From REEB481 sp964586595 (lineage in GTDB: Bacteria; Bacteroidota; Bacteroidia; NS11-12g; UBA955), in the NCBI GenBank assembly GCA_964586595.1, contig CAZPHB010000008.1, positions 51,922 to 115,921 on the forward strand: a DNA stretch of 64,000 nt. The letters are read 5' to 3'. This document shows, in pieces, positions 16,218 to 25,273 of the stretch (position 1 is its first letter; every line of letters begins with the position of its first letter). The notes beneath the pieces were generated by a model. The model had not been told where the DNA came from and ran no database searches. It saw nothing but the letters and a program-made list of their open reading frames with translations. A program made the position numbers and the translations under genes.

Positions 16218-18074
16218 ATGTGTGGCATCAACGGAATAGCTGGTCTTGACGATACCTTCCGACTGAACGACCGGTTGGTGCACATGAACAATGCCATCAG
16301 GCATCGCGGTCCCGACGATCGGGGGATTTTTACAGCGCCGGGTTGTGGTTTGGCCCACGTGCGGCTCAGCATCATCGACCTTTCTGCAGAAGGGCATCAG
16401 CCCATGCACAGCCACGACGGGCGCTATACGCTGGTGTTCAATGGTGAAATTTACAACTACAAGCTGCTGAAGAAACAGCTGTCTGATTATCCCTACAAGA
16501 GCCAAACCGATACGGAAGTCATCCTTGCAGGCTTGTGTCGCTGGGGATTGGATGTATTCGGAAAACTGGAAGGCATGTTTGCCATTGCCGTTTGGGACCA
16601 TCAGCAGCAAACGCTTACCGTAGCGCGTGACCACCTCGGCAAAAAGCCGGTGTATTACGCACATGCCGACGGCAAGTTGTTGTTCAGCTCAGAACTCCGC
16701 GGCCTGCTCGCTTCAGGTTATGTTTCCCGGGAAATGGACCCGCAGGCACTTGCGGAATTTTTCTCCTGGCAAACCGTGCACGCACCCAATACCATCCTGA
16801 AAGGGGTGAAGCAACTCATGCCGGGAACCATGCTTTCCTGGCATCAGGGAACAATCACCCGTCAGCGCTTCTTTGAACTGCAGGAATGCCGCGATAAGTT
16901 CAAGGTAACCGGGCCGTACGAACGCGTGAAGAAAGACGTGCACCGATTGCTGTCGGATGCCGTTGAAAAACGCATGATCAGCGATGTGCCGCTTGGCGCC
17001 TTCCTGTCGGGAGGTGTGGACAGCAGCATCATCGTGGCGCTGGCTTCAGGCTTCCGTCCCGGAGCCTTACAAACGTTTAACATCGGCTTCCAGGAAGAAG
17101 CTTTTAACGAATCGGCCATTGCTGCGCAGGTAGCACGGAAATTCAATACCCGTCATACAGAAATCATCCTCACACCCGAAGAGGTTGTTCAGGATGTGAT
17201 GCTGGCTTTGGATGCAATGGATTTTCCAACCACCGACGGAGTGAACACGTTTGTGGTTTCGGGCGCTGCCAAACGGGCCGGCATCACCGTCGCGCTGTCG
17301 GGTTTGGGTGGCGATGAATTGTTCGGGGGCTATTGGATGTTTCCCTTTTCCCAGCGCATGCAAGAGCTGCGCCTGCTGGGCAAATTGCCTTTGCCGCTGC
17401 GGAAAATGCTTGCCGAAGGCTACCGCCGATTTAAACCCGGAACCAGGGCCGATAAACTGTACAGCATCATGAGCCAACCGGAATTTTCGTTCCAGTCCTG
17501 GTATCCTGAGCTTCGACGCATCACCGATGAAGAACGCCTGGCGGGTCTGATCAGCAGTAAGCCTTACCATACCGCCGCCGATGCCGTTGGGCAGATTCGA
17601 TCAGAAGGTCGCATCGTTACAGAAGTTTCACTGGCCGAACTGCAAACCTATTTGCCGAACATCCTGCTCCGCGACAGCGACCAGATGGCCATGGCGCATG
17701 CTTTTGAAATACGTTGCCCATTTCTGGACCTCTCATTACTGGAGTATGTTCTGTCGCTGCCCGATGCATTTAAACCCCTGAATCCGGGCAAGAAACTGCT
17801 GTTGGACACCTTCGGGCATCTGTTGCCGGAAGAAGTGTACAATCGCCCGAAAATGGGCTTTACCTTCCCTTGGGAAGCCTGGCTGCGCGGGCCCATGGCA
17901 GCACTTGCCGAAGAAGGCATCATGGCGCTGAAAGAACTTCATGTGGTTCAGGGTAATGAGGTGGAACAACTGTGGCATCGATTCCGCGCAGGCGATAAAA
18001 CACTGTCGTGGGCAAGGGTTTGGGTGTATATCGTTATGGGCCACTACATCCAAAGAAATAAACTCAGCCTTTGA
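16218..18074 (+). CDS. asnB: Asparagine synthetase (glutamine-hydrolysing) or glycan amidotransferase
   Basis: This 618-residue enzyme is complete. Cys2 (MCGINGIAG) is the Ntn glutaminase nucleophile. RHRGPDDRG and FNGEIYNY are conserved glutaminase elements, and the ATP pyrophosphatase P-loop is SGGVDSS at residues 264-270. The C-terminal domain ends with the EIRCPFLD and RPKMGFTFP signatures. It makes asparagine from aspartate in its housekeeping form. Homologues in polysaccharide loci may instead amidate sugar carboxylates, and the surrounding genes favour that reading. Its TGA overlaps the TTG start of the next glycosyltransferase. Confidence 0.9.
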   Translation: MCGINGIAGLDDTFRLNDRLVHMNNAIRHRGPDDRGIFTAPGCGLAHVRLSIIDLSAEGHQPMHSHDGRYTLVFNGEIYNYKLLKKQLSDYPYKSQTDTEVILAGLCRWGLDVFGKLEGMFAIAVWDHQQQTLTVARDHLGKKPVYYAHADGKLLFSSELRGLLASGYVSREMDPQALAEFFSWQTVHAPNTILKGVKQLMPGTMLSWHQGTITRQRFFELQECRDKFKVTGPYERVKKDVHRLLSDAVEKRMISDVPLGAFLSGGVDSSIIVALASGFRPGALQTFNIGFQEEAFNESAIAAQVARKFNTRHTEIILTPEEVVQDVMLALDAMDFPTTDGVNTFVVSGAAKRAGITVALSGLGGDELFGGYWMFPFSQRMQELRLLGKLPLPLRKMLAEGYRRFKPGTRADKLYSIMSQPEFSFQSWYPELRRITDEERLAGLISSKPYHTAADAVGQIRSEGRIVTEVSLAELQTYLPNILLRDSDQMAMAHAFEIRCPFLDLSLLEYVLSLPDAFKPLNPGKKLLLDTFGHLLPEEVYNRPKMGFTFPWEAWLRGPMAALAEEGIMALKELHVVQGNEVEQLWHRFRAGDKTLSWARVWVYIVMGHYIQRNKLSL

Positions 18075-19198
18075 AGCGTATTCTGGTGTTCATAGACTGG
18101 TATGAACCTGCATTCCGTGCCGGCGGGCCGGTGCGCAGCATGGTAAACCTGGTGGCGCGCCTCAGAGAACATTACAGCTTCAGCATCGTTACTTCGGCAT
18201 TCGATTACGGCAGCGTCGAGCCCATGCCTGGAGTTCCATTGAATACCTGGACCAGTGGCAAAAACCAAGAGCGCGTCTGCTATCAAAAGAAAAGCGGGTT
18301 GTTCAGTGCCCTGAGACACATCAAAAACGAACAACCGGACCTGGTTTACCTGCAGGGGATATTTTCATTGCGGTATTCATTACTTCCGCTGCTGGCAGCG
18401 CAGCTTTGCCGAAAAACCGTTGTGTTGGCGCCCCGGGGCATGCTGCATCCCACGGCGCTGAATTTCAAAGGAACACAAAAACGCATCTTCCTTCGCGCAG
18501 CGCATGCCCTGGGCTTATTCCGCAAGGTGCGTTTTCAGGCGGTGGACAATTATGAAGCTGCATACATCCAAAAGGTATTTCCCCGCGCCCGGGTATTCAG
18601 GGCCACCAACATGGCTGCTTTACCCAATGCACTCAGCCCTTTGAAACGCAATCCCGAAACACCGCTGCAACTGGTCAGCGTGGCGCGTATTTCTCCGGAA
18701 AAGAACAACCGCTTCATCCTGCAATTGCTCCATAAGTTTCCACACCCGGTTCATATGGTGTTTTACGGTGCGGCAGGCAACGATGAGGCTTACGTTTCCG
18801 CCTTTAGGCGCGATATGGAACAACTGCCGCCACACATCGCTGTTCAATGGCATGGATTTCTGGACCCGGAAAGATTGCAGCCCGAGTTGCGGCAGGCCCA
18901 TTGGTTCATCATGCCCACGCTGGGAGAGAACTTTGGACATGCTATCTTTGAAGCCTTGGCAGCAGGCCTTCCGGTAATGATTGGGGATAATACACCCTGG
19001 AAGAACCTACAGGATCAAAATGCCGGCTGGGACCTGTCGCCCCAAAATCCTGAACCCTGGCTCAGGATGCTTGAAACAGCATACTATATGGAACGCGACC
19101 ACTACCAAACCATGAGTGCCGACGCCATGAAACTTGCCCAAGCTCAGGCGGCTTCCGATACGGCATTCGGGCAATATGAACTTCTTTTTAAGGCATGA
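18071..19198 (+). CDS. Family 4 glycosyltransferase
   Basis: This 375-residue GT4 enzyme begins LKRILVFIDWYEPAFRAGG. The acceptor loop is AGGPVRSMVNLVARL and the donor half holds LVSVARISPEKNNRF and PTLGENFGHAIFEALAAGLP, the GENFGHxxxEA motif. It starts with TTG, overlapping the asnB stop codon by three bases (TTGA), so translational coupling is likely. The end overlaps the next ATG by four bases. It belongs to the five-gene overlapping run asnB to purK. Confidence 0.85.
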   Translation: MKRILVFIDWYEPAFRAGGPVRSMVNLVARLREHYSFSIVTSAFDYGSVEPMPGVPLNTWTSGKNQERVCYQKKSGLFSALRHIKNEQPDLVYLQGIFSLRYSLLPLLAAQLCRKTVVLAPRGMLHPTALNFKGTQKRIFLRAAHALGLFRKVRFQAVDNYEAAYIQKVFPRARVFRATNMAALPNALSPLKRNPETPLQLVSVARISPEKNNRFILQLLHKFPHPVHMVFYGAAGNDEAYVSAFRRDMEQLPPHIAVQWHGFLDPERLQPELRQAHWFIMPTLGENFGHAIFEALAAGLPVMIGDNTPWKNLQDQNAGWDLSPQNPEPWLRMLETAYYMERDHYQTMSADAMKLAQAQAASDTAFGQYELLFKA

Positions 19199-19743
19199 AA
19201 ACGAACCTAGAGGCGTTTCGCAATGACGATTATCAACCTGGTGCAGGAACGGTAAAATTGATCCTTTGGTACCTGGTCAACGCCTTCCTGATCAACAGCT
19301 GGATTCCCTTCAGCGGCATGAGGGCCTCGCTGTTGCGTTTGTTTGGCGCAAAAATTGGCAACGGCGTGGTATTCAAACCATACATCAACATCAAATACCC
19401 CTGGAAGCTGGAAATTGGCAACCACTGCTGGCTGGGTGAGCAAGTGTGGATAGACAACCTTGATCGGGTGGTTGTAGGAAATCATGTATGCATTTCGCAG
19501 GGTGCGATGTTGCTGTGTGGCAACCACAACTATCGCCGCAGCACCTTCGACCTGATTACCGGAACCATCACGCTGGAAGACGGCGTTTGGATTGGTGCCA
19601 AAGCGGTGGTTTGTCCGGGTGTTACCTGCCATAGCCACAGTGTGCTCAGCGTTGGAGCCGTGGCTACCAAAAACCTTAATGCATACAATGTATATGCGGG
19701 CATTCCCGCACAAATGCTGCGTGAAAGAACTATTCAGGAATGA
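19195..19743 (+). CDS. WcaF-like sugar O-acetyltransferase (hexapeptide)
   Basis: This 182-residue left-handed beta-helix enzyme matches the WcaF family of colanic-acid-type O-acetyltransferases. The N-terminus carries a short hydrophobic element and LLRLFGAKIGNGVVFKP, followed by NIKYPWKLEIGNHCWLGE. The catalytic His is expected in GNHNY, and the tail has NVYAGIPAQ. It would acetylate a sugar of the exported glycan. Its start overlaps the previous stop and its stop overlaps the next start, both as ATGA. Confidence 0.88.
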   Translation: MKTNLEAFRNDDYQPGAGTVKLILWYLVNAFLINSWIPFSGMRASLLRLFGAKIGNGVVFKPYINIKYPWKLEIGNHCWLGEQVWIDNLDRVVVGNHVCISQGAMLLCGNHNYRRSTFDLITGTITLEDGVWIGAKAVVCPGVTCHSHSVLSVGAVATKNLNAYNVYAGIPAQMLRERTIQE

Positions 19744-20498
19744 AGGTATCAGTCATCACCGTAACCTACAACTCGGCAAAAACCCTGAAAGATACCATCG
19801 ATTCGGTAGTTGCCCAGGACCATCCGGACATGGAATACATCATCGTGGACGGGAACAGCAACGATGGAACGCAGGAAATTGTAACGTCTTATGGCGATTC
19901 AGTGACACGCTTTGTATCAGAACGCGATCAGGGTATTTACGATGCGCTGAACAAAGGAATCCTTATGGCCAGTGGCGACATTGTGGCCCTGTTGCACAGC
20001 GATGATGTGTTTCACCATTCGGGCGTTATCAGCCGGGTAGTGCAGGAGTTTCAATCTTACAAGATGGATTTGCTGTGCACCGCTGTGGAAGTGTGCAGCT
20101 GGGACGATTTGGATAAAATTACACGGTACTGTGCAGCCACCGTGTGGAAACCCTGGATGTTCAGGATTGGCTATCAGCCTCCGCACCCGGGATTCTTTGT
20201 GAAGCGCGAAGTGTACAACAAATACGGATTGTTTAACCTGAAATACCGCATCTCCGCCGATTTTGACCTGATGCTTCGCTTCATCAAAATTCAGCGACTG
20301 AATACCAGATACAGTGATTTTATTACCGTCAGGATGCGTGAAGGCGGAACCAGCAATGCCGGATTCTCGGCACGGATGAAGGCAAATGCAGAAGACCATC
20401 AGTCGCTCAGAAGCCACGGCTTCTTCAGTTGGCTGCCCCTCATTTACCTCAAGTATTTCATTAAAGGATTTCAATGGGTGAAGAAAGCAAAAGACTAA
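19740..20498 (+). CDS. Family 2 glycosyltransferase
   Basis: This 252-residue GT-A enzyme starts MKVSVITVTYNSAKTLKDTI. It shows IIVDGNSNDGTQE, the acidic LLHSDDVFH (DxD-like) and RISADFDLMLRF, which are the motifs of colanic-type WcaA/WcaE-like transferases. It overlaps the acetyltransferase gene by four bases and purK by TAATG. This is the last glycan gene of the locus. Confidence 0.87.
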   Translation: MKVSVITVTYNSAKTLKDTIDSVVAQDHPDMEYIIVDGNSNDGTQEIVTSYGDSVTRFVSERDQGIYDALNKGILMASGDIVALLHSDDVFHHSGVISRVVQEFQSYKMDLLCTAVEVCSWDDLDKITRYCAATVWKPWMFRIGYQPPHPGFFVKREVYNKYGLFNLKYRISADFDLMLRFIKIQRLNTRYSDFITVRMREGGTSNAGFSARMKANAEDHQSLRSHGFFSWLPLIYLKYFIKGFQWVKKAKD

Positions 20499-21655
20499 TG
20501 TTCCCGGTTCAGGGAACCATTGGCGTTATTGGCGGCGGACAGTTGGGCAAAATGCTGATAGAAGCCTCCCGACCCTGGAATGTGCGTTATGTGGTTTTGG
20601 AACAGGATGCCCATTGTCCGGCTTCGCTGGTTGCCGACGAGGTGTTGTGCGGCAGCCTGAACGATCCGGAAGCCTTGCGCACCCTCGCAGCAGCCTGCGA
20701 TGTGCTCACCTTTGAAATTGAACATGTGGGCGTAAGCACTTTGCTGGAGCTGGAAGCAGCAGGTAAGCGCATCATTCCATCGCCAAGGGTGTTGCACATC
20801 ATCAGCGACAAAGGCCTTCAAAAGCAGTGTTACTACAATCACGGTTTGCCAACAACCAATTTCAGGCTGGCAGATCATCCGGACGCATGGAAGGCAGCTT
20901 GCGCGGAACTGAAGGGCGACCGGCTCGTGGCCAAATCACGCACAGGTGGTTACGATGGCCGGGGCGTGGACATCTTCAACCGCGAAGATCTGATGAACGG
21001 AAGCTATCAGCCCGCCTTCGAAACGGCTTCACTCCTGGAGGAGTTTGTTGAAGATGCGCTGGAACTGGCTGTCATCGTAGCCCGCGACGAACAAGGGAAC
21101 TGCTGCACCTGGCCCTGCATTCAAATGGAATTTCACCCGGTGGCCAACCTGGTGGAGTTTCTGTTCATGCCGGCGGAAATCGATGCAGCTTTGGAACAAC
21201 GCGCACGAAACCTCGCGGTAGATGCAGTTCAGGCTTTGGATGGCGTTGGTGTTTTTGCCGTGGAATTGCTCTGCGACAAGAATCAGGATGTATGGATCAA
21301 TGAAATAGCACCGCGCCCGCACAACAGTGGTCATCATACCATTGAGGCCTGCTATACCAGCCAGTATGAACAGTTGAACAGGATCCTGTGCGGACTTCCA
21401 CTGGGCGATCCGTCACTGATACAACCGGCCGCCATGATCAATCTGTTGGGACCGGAAGGACTTGAAGGTGCGTATAAACTGCAGGGAACAGCCGAAGCGC
21501 TTTCCATACCCGGAGTGTACATTCACCTGTACAACAAGAACAGCATCAGGGCGATGCGAAAAATGGGTCATGTTACGGTGATGGCCGAAAATATGGAGGC
21601 CCTGAAATCAAAAACCTTAAAGGTGCGCGCGTTGCTTCAATTTGTACCGGCCTGA
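20498..21655 (+). CDS. purK: 5-(carboxyamino)imidazole ribonucleotide synthase
   Basis: This 385-residue ATP-grasp enzyme of purine synthesis makes N5-CAIR from AIR, bicarbonate and ATP. The N-terminus has IGVIGGGQLGKML, with TFEIEHV and AKSRTGGYDGRG in the ATP-grasp region and NEIAPRPHNSGHHTIEA near the metal site. All are PurK signatures. ATG 20498 overlaps the preceding stop as TAATG; an ATG at 20474 is also in frame. purE is not adjacent. Being the tail of a polysaccharide operon is an unusual place for this gene. Its stop and the convergent frr stop are ten bases apart and form a 5-bp hairpin. Confidence 0.94.
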   Translation: MFPVQGTIGVIGGGQLGKMLIEASRPWNVRYVVLEQDAHCPASLVADEVLCGSLNDPEALRTLAAACDVLTFEIEHVGVSTLLELEAAGKRIIPSPRVLHIISDKGLQKQCYYNHGLPTTNFRLADHPDAWKAACAELKGDRLVAKSRTGGYDGRGVDIFNREDLMNGSYQPAFETASLLEEFVEDALELAVIVARDEQGNCCTWPCIQMEFHPVANLVEFLFMPAEIDAALEQRARNLAVDAVQALDGVGVFAVELLCDKNQDVWINEIAPRPHNSGHHTIEACYTSQYEQLNRILCGLPLGDPSLIQPAAMINLLGPEGLEGAYKLQGTAEALSIPGVYIHLYNKNSIRAMRKMGHVTVMAENMEALKSKTLKVRALLQFVPA

Positions 21656-21664
21656 GGGCAAACC

Positions 21665-22222
21665 TCAAACGGTCATAATCTCTTTTTCCTTTTGAATCAT
21701 GGCTTCATCGGTTTTTTTGATGAAGGCATCAATCAGCTTCTGAACCTCTTCTTCACCAGCCTTGGCATCGTCTTCGCTGAGCCCGTCTTTCTGCAACTTC
21801 TTAATCTTTTCGTTGGCTTCCTTGCGCAAATTGCGGATGCCCACTTTGCCGTGTTCGGCTTCCTGCTTGGAAAGCTTCACCAGTTCTTTGCGGCGTTCTT
21901 CCGTAACCGGGGGAATATTGATGCGAATGGTATCACCATCGTTGCTGGGCGCAAATCCCAAATTGGCATTGATGATGGCCGTTTCAACCGGGCGTATCAG
22001 GCCTTTATCCCAGGGCTGAATCATCAGGGTTCGTGCGTCGGGCGTGGATACATTGGCCAGCTGGGAAAGGGGAGTCATGGCACCGTAATATTCAACCATC
22101 ACACTGCCCAGCATATCCGGACTGGCTTTGCCGGCCCTTAAGCGGTTGAATTCACTTACCGTGTGTTGCAGGTTTTTTTCCAGGTTTTCCCTGAGCTCGC
22201 TGATGATTTGACTTACACTCAT
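21665..22222 (-). CDS. frr: Ribosome recycling factor
   Basis: This 185-residue protein has the standard length and motifs of RRF: LRAGKASPDMLGSVMVEYYG, PLSQLANVSTPDARTLMIQPWD and the C-terminal LRKEANEKIKKLQKDG. RRF, with EF-G, splits the post-termination ribosome. Upstream on the minus strand is TATTTTCG (22239-22246), one mismatch from the -7 consensus, 16 bases before the ATG. The gene stands alone, convergent with purK and divergent from tatA. pyrH, its common partner elsewhere, is absent. Confidence 0.95.
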   Translation of the reverse strand: MSVSQIISELRENLEKNLQHTVSEFNRLRAGKASPDMLGSVMVEYYGAMTPLSQLANVSTPDARTLMIQPWDKGLIRPVETAIINANLGFAPSNDGDTIRINIPPVTEERRKELVKLSKQEAEHGKVGIRNLRKEANEKIKKLQKDGLSEDDAKAGEEEVQKLIDAFIKKTDEAMIQKEKEIMTV

Positions 22223-22288
22223 GGCCTTAGTTGCGACGCGAAAATAATGTCTGTAAAGGTTTTAGGGTGCTATTGGCTGCGGTTTTGC

Positions 22289-22296
22289 TATTTTTG
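22289..22296 (+). promoter_or_regulatory. -7 element TATTTTTG ahead of tatA
   Basis: A perfect TAnnTTTG lies 14 bases upstream of the tatA ATG. The nearest TTG upstream (22273-22275) is 13 bases away, shorter than usual, so the -33 contact is uncertain. Confidence 0.55.
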
Positions 22297-22310
22297 AGGA
22301 AATTTTCACC

Positions 22311-22523
22311 ATGAATCACCATGTTTTACTGTTGCTCGGTTCTCTGGGCACCACCGAAATCATCCTGATCTTACTCATTGTGGTGCTGATGTTCGGAGGC
22401 AGGAAAATCCCCGAGCTGATGCGCGGTCTGGGTAAAGGCATCCGCGAATTCAACGACGCCAAAAACAACGTGAAGCGCGAAATCGAAGAATCGGCGAAGG
22501 ATCAGTCTGCCGACAAGAAGTAA
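22311..22523 (+). CDS. tatA: Sec-independent translocase TatA/TatE component
   Basis: This 70-residue protein has one N-terminal transmembrane helix (LLLLGSLGTTEIILILLIVVL, as a whole hydrophobic), the hinge MFGGRKIPELMRGLGKGI and an amphipathic charged tail. This is the TatA/E pattern; the FGxxKlPEl motif is clear. TatA oligomers form the pore for folded proteins with twin-arginine signals. A possible substrate in this window is the DUF1501 protein at 39617. tatC is not in the window. gatA follows after 18 bases. Confidence 0.92.
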   Translation: MNHHVLLLLGSLGTTEIILILLIVVLMFGGRKIPELMRGLGKGIREFNDAKNNVKREIEESAKDQSADKK

Positions 22524-22541
22524 GGGTTTAAATACTGCTTT

Positions 22542-23978
22542 TTGTACTCCTACACACAGTACTCCAGGCTTCGTGCCGATTTGGAAGCGGGTGTTTGCAC
22601 CTGCAGATCACTGGTAGAAGCATGCCTCAGCGCTGCGGAAACGCACAAGGACCTCAACGCGTTTCTGGAAGTTTATGCCGATGAAGCCCGCAGCCGTGCC
22701 GATGAACTGGATGCCCAGTTTCAGCAAGGACGTAATCCTGGCAGGCTGGCGGGAATGGTCGTGGCATTGAAAGATGTGATCTGCCACAAGGACCATGAAG
22801 TGAGTGCTTCGAGTAAAATCCTGAAAGGGTTTAAAAGTTTATACAGCGCCACCGTTACCGAGCGCTTGCTGCAGGAAGGCGCCATCATCATTGGCCGCAC
22901 CAACTGCGATGAATTTGCCATGGGCGCCAGCAATGAAAACAGTGCCTTTGGCCTCGTGCGCAATGCCGTTGATCCAACGCGTGTCCCGGGAGGTTCTTCC
23001 GGAGGCAGCGCTGTAGCTGTGCAGGCCGGAATGTGTCATGCGGCTTTGGGTTCTGATACCGGCGGTTCCATCAGGCAGCCGGCTGCCTTCACCGGAACGG
23101 TGGGTCTCAAGCCAACCTATGGCCGCATCAGCCGCTGGGGTTTGCTGGCTTATGCTTCGAGCTTCGACCAGATTGGTCCTATGACCCGAACGGTGGCAGA
23201 TGCCGCGCTGCTGCTTGAAGTTCTGGCCGGTCCCGATGAACACGATGCAACCTGCTCCACGCATCCGGTAGATGCCTATATCCGTGCATTGGAAACGGCA
23301 GCGCCCGAATCACTGCGTATTGCTTACCTGGGCGATGCCCTGGACCACCCCGGACTTGATCCGGAAATCCGGGAACGCTGTATGTCTGTTTTTGCGCGCT
23401 TGCGCGAAGAAGGACACCGGGTAGAAGCGGTTTCTTTTCCATACCTCGACTACATGGTTCCTTGTTATTATGTGCTTACCACCGCCGAGGCTTCCAGCAA
23501 CCTTTCCCGCTATTCCGGGCTGACTTATGGCTACAGAAGTCCTGCTGCACACGACCTGGATTCCACCTTCAAACGATCCCGCAGTGAAGGCTTTGGTCCC
23601 GAAGTAAAACGACGGATCATGCTCGGTACGTTTGTGTTGAGCAGCGATTACTACGATGCATATTATTCAAAAGCGCAAAAGGTACGCCGCGTGATTCGTG
23701 ATAAAACCAACGCATTGCTCGACAGCTACGACTTCCTCCTCTTACCTACCACCAGCACTCCGCCATTTAAACTGGGAGAAAAGTCGAATGACCCCATCGC
23801 CATGTACCTCGCGGATTTGTTCACCGTTCAGGCCAATATTGCAGGTAATCCGGCAATATCCATTCCTGCGGGAACCAATGCTTCCGGTTTGCCCTTTGGC
23901 ATGCAGGTGATGGCCGCCAATTTCAAGGAAGCCGACATGTTGCACTTCTCCGATTACCTGTCTCGTTTGATTCACTGA
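22542..23978 (+). CDS. gatA: Glutamyl-/aspartyl-tRNA amidotransferase subunit A
   Basis: This 478-residue amidase-signature enzyme has the Ser-cis-Ser-Lys triad. The Lys is in VALKDVICHK, and the two serines are in PGGSSGGSAVAV and GSDTGGSIRQPAAF. GatA liberates ammonia from glutamine so that GatCAB can amidate misacylated Glu-tRNA(Gln) or Asp-tRNA(Asn). The start is a TTG at 22542, which agrees with the family's N-terminus (MYSYTQYS). gatB and gatC are not nearby. Its TGA overlaps the ATG of the LysM protein. Confidence 0.93.
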   Translation: MYSYTQYSRLRADLEAGVCTCRSLVEACLSAAETHKDLNAFLEVYADEARSRADELDAQFQQGRNPGRLAGMVVALKDVICHKDHEVSASSKILKGFKSLYSATVTERLLQEGAIIIGRTNCDEFAMGASNENSAFGLVRNAVDPTRVPGGSSGGSAVAVQAGMCHAALGSDTGGSIRQPAAFTGTVGLKPTYGRISRWGLLAYASSFDQIGPMTRTVADAALLLEVLAGPDEHDATCSTHPVDAYIRALETAAPESLRIAYLGDALDHPGLDPEIRERCMSVFARLREEGHRVEAVSFPYLDYMVPCYYVLTTAEASSNLSRYSGLTYGYRSPAAHDLDSTFKRSRSEGFGPEVKRRIMLGTFVLSSDYYDAYYSKAQKVRRVIRDKTNALLDSYDFLLLPTTSTPPFKLGEKSNDPIAMYLADLFTVQANIAGNPAISIPAGTNASGLPFGMQVMAANFKEADMLHFSDYLSRLIH

Positions 23979-25273
23979 TGCGCGTTCTCTGCCTGCTCCT
24001 TTTCTTGACGGTACAGGCTTCCCATGCCCAAACCGATGTGTACATCAAGCGTATTGCCGCATTGTGTAATCAGGGTTTGCCATGTTTTTACAATGAACAG
24101 GTAGATGCAGAAATCGTGTATTGGTTGCAAAATGAAGAAGCCTATACCTCGTTTATGCTGGGCCGCAGTGAAGCGCTGCTTGACGTGGTGGACAAAGCAC
24201 TTGCAGAACGGGGCCTGCCGGGCTTTCTGCGCTACATACCTATTGCCAATACCAATCTTGCCTTCGATTATTCCGGATACGACGGAGCTTCCGGTTCCTG
24301 GCCACTGAGCTTTGCCATTGCCAAGCGCTACGGCCTCAAAATGAATTCCTACATTGACGAGCGGCGCAGCCGCGAAAAAGCTGCCAAAGCTGCCACCGCG
24401 TACCTCGCAGAATTGTACCGTATTTACCGCGATTGGAAAATGGTCATAGCTGCTTTTCGCATTGGTCCGGTAGAGCTGAATAAAGCCATTCGTTTGGCTG
24501 GGAATACACTGAATTACGACAGTGTGCATTTCTTTCTGCCCGAGGTCTATCAGGCGCCTATGGTTCGCTACATGGGCATCTTATACATCTTTAATTTCCA
24601 TGCCCTGCACGGCATTAAACTAAAAACCTACGTACCGGAGCAAGCCGACACGGTTTGGTCGTCGTGTGCCATGTCTTTTAAGTTGCTGGAAGAGAAGTTG
24701 CCTGTAAAATCAGAAGATTTAAGGTTTTTTAACCCGGTGCTCAGGGGGGCGTATATTCCTCATGTAGCAGAACCCATTCCGTTCTATTTACCCGCGGGTT
24801 TGGGAAAGCGATATAAACTCATGCGTGACTCTCTTTGCGCTACGCTTCCACCACCGCCGCCGCCGGCAATATTCAGCAGCAGCAGCAGTCCGGATACCGT
24901 GTTCAAACAAGTTCCTGTGGCCGAAGCGCCCCTGCCCAGCACCCGTCCGCCTTTGTACGATACCATCGTGCGTGTGGTAGATTCCGTTACGTACATTGAA
25001 GTGCGTCCGCATGCAGCGCCAAAAGCGGCTGCAACAACCGCCACCAAGGTTTGGGTGTACTACACCGTGAAATCCGGTGATGCGCTTTACACCCTTGCCG
25101 ATGTATTTGATTGCACGGTTGCCAATGTTAAAACCTGGAATGCCCTGCGCAGCAACAGCATATCCAGCGGACAAAAACTGAAGTTTTACGTTCCTGCATC
25201 TAAGGCAACCTATTACCGTAAAATAAACACGATGACTTTGGCCCAAAAACGCAGCACGGCCGCCCGCGATTGA
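23978..25273 (+). CDS. MltD-like protein with LysM domain, catalytic glutamate missing
   Basis: This 431-residue exported protein has a signal peptide (residues about 1-17, ending ASHA). A lytic transglycosylase-like domain follows at about 60-180, then a Pro-rich linker and one LysM domain near residues 352-400 (YYTVKSGDALYTLA). The domain aligns without gaps to MltD, but the catalytic Glu of the family's ES motif is Asn91 (RYIPIANTNLAF), and the AAYNxGxG motif is AAFRIGPVELN. It may therefore bind peptidoglycan without cleaving it. TGATG overlap couples it to gatA and, downstream, to the DUF5916 gene. Confidence 0.8.
   Translation: MRVLCLLLFLTVQASHAQTDVYIKRIAALCNQGLPCFYNEQVDAEIVYWLQNEEAYTSFMLGRSEALLDVVDKALAERGLPGFLRYIPIANTNLAFDYSGYDGASGSWPLSFAIAKRYGLKMNSYIDERRSREKAAKAATAYLAELYRIYRDWKMVIAAFRIGPVELNKAIRLAGNTLNYDSVHFFLPEVYQAPMVRYMGILYIFNFHALHGIKLKTYVPEQADTVWSSCAMSFKLLEEKLPVKSEDLRFFNPVLRGAYIPHVAEPIPFYLPAGLGKRYKLMRDSLCATLPPPPPPAIFSSSSSPDTVFKQVPVAEAPLPSTRPPLYDTIVRVVDSVTYIEVRPHAAPKAAATTATKVWVYYTVKSGDALYTLADVFDCTVANVKTWNALRSNSISSGQKLKFYVPASKATYYRKINTMTLAQKRSTAARD

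Noticed and set aside
21653..21667. TGAGG-GCAAA-CCTCA hairpin between purK and frr as a terminator
   Set aside because: Five base pairs and no T-tract on either strand; the match includes both stop codons, which explains part of it.
24849..24900. Short CCG/CAG-rich tandem triplets in the LysM protein gene
   Set aside because: They encode the Pro- and Ser-rich linker between domains; low complexity, not a separate element.
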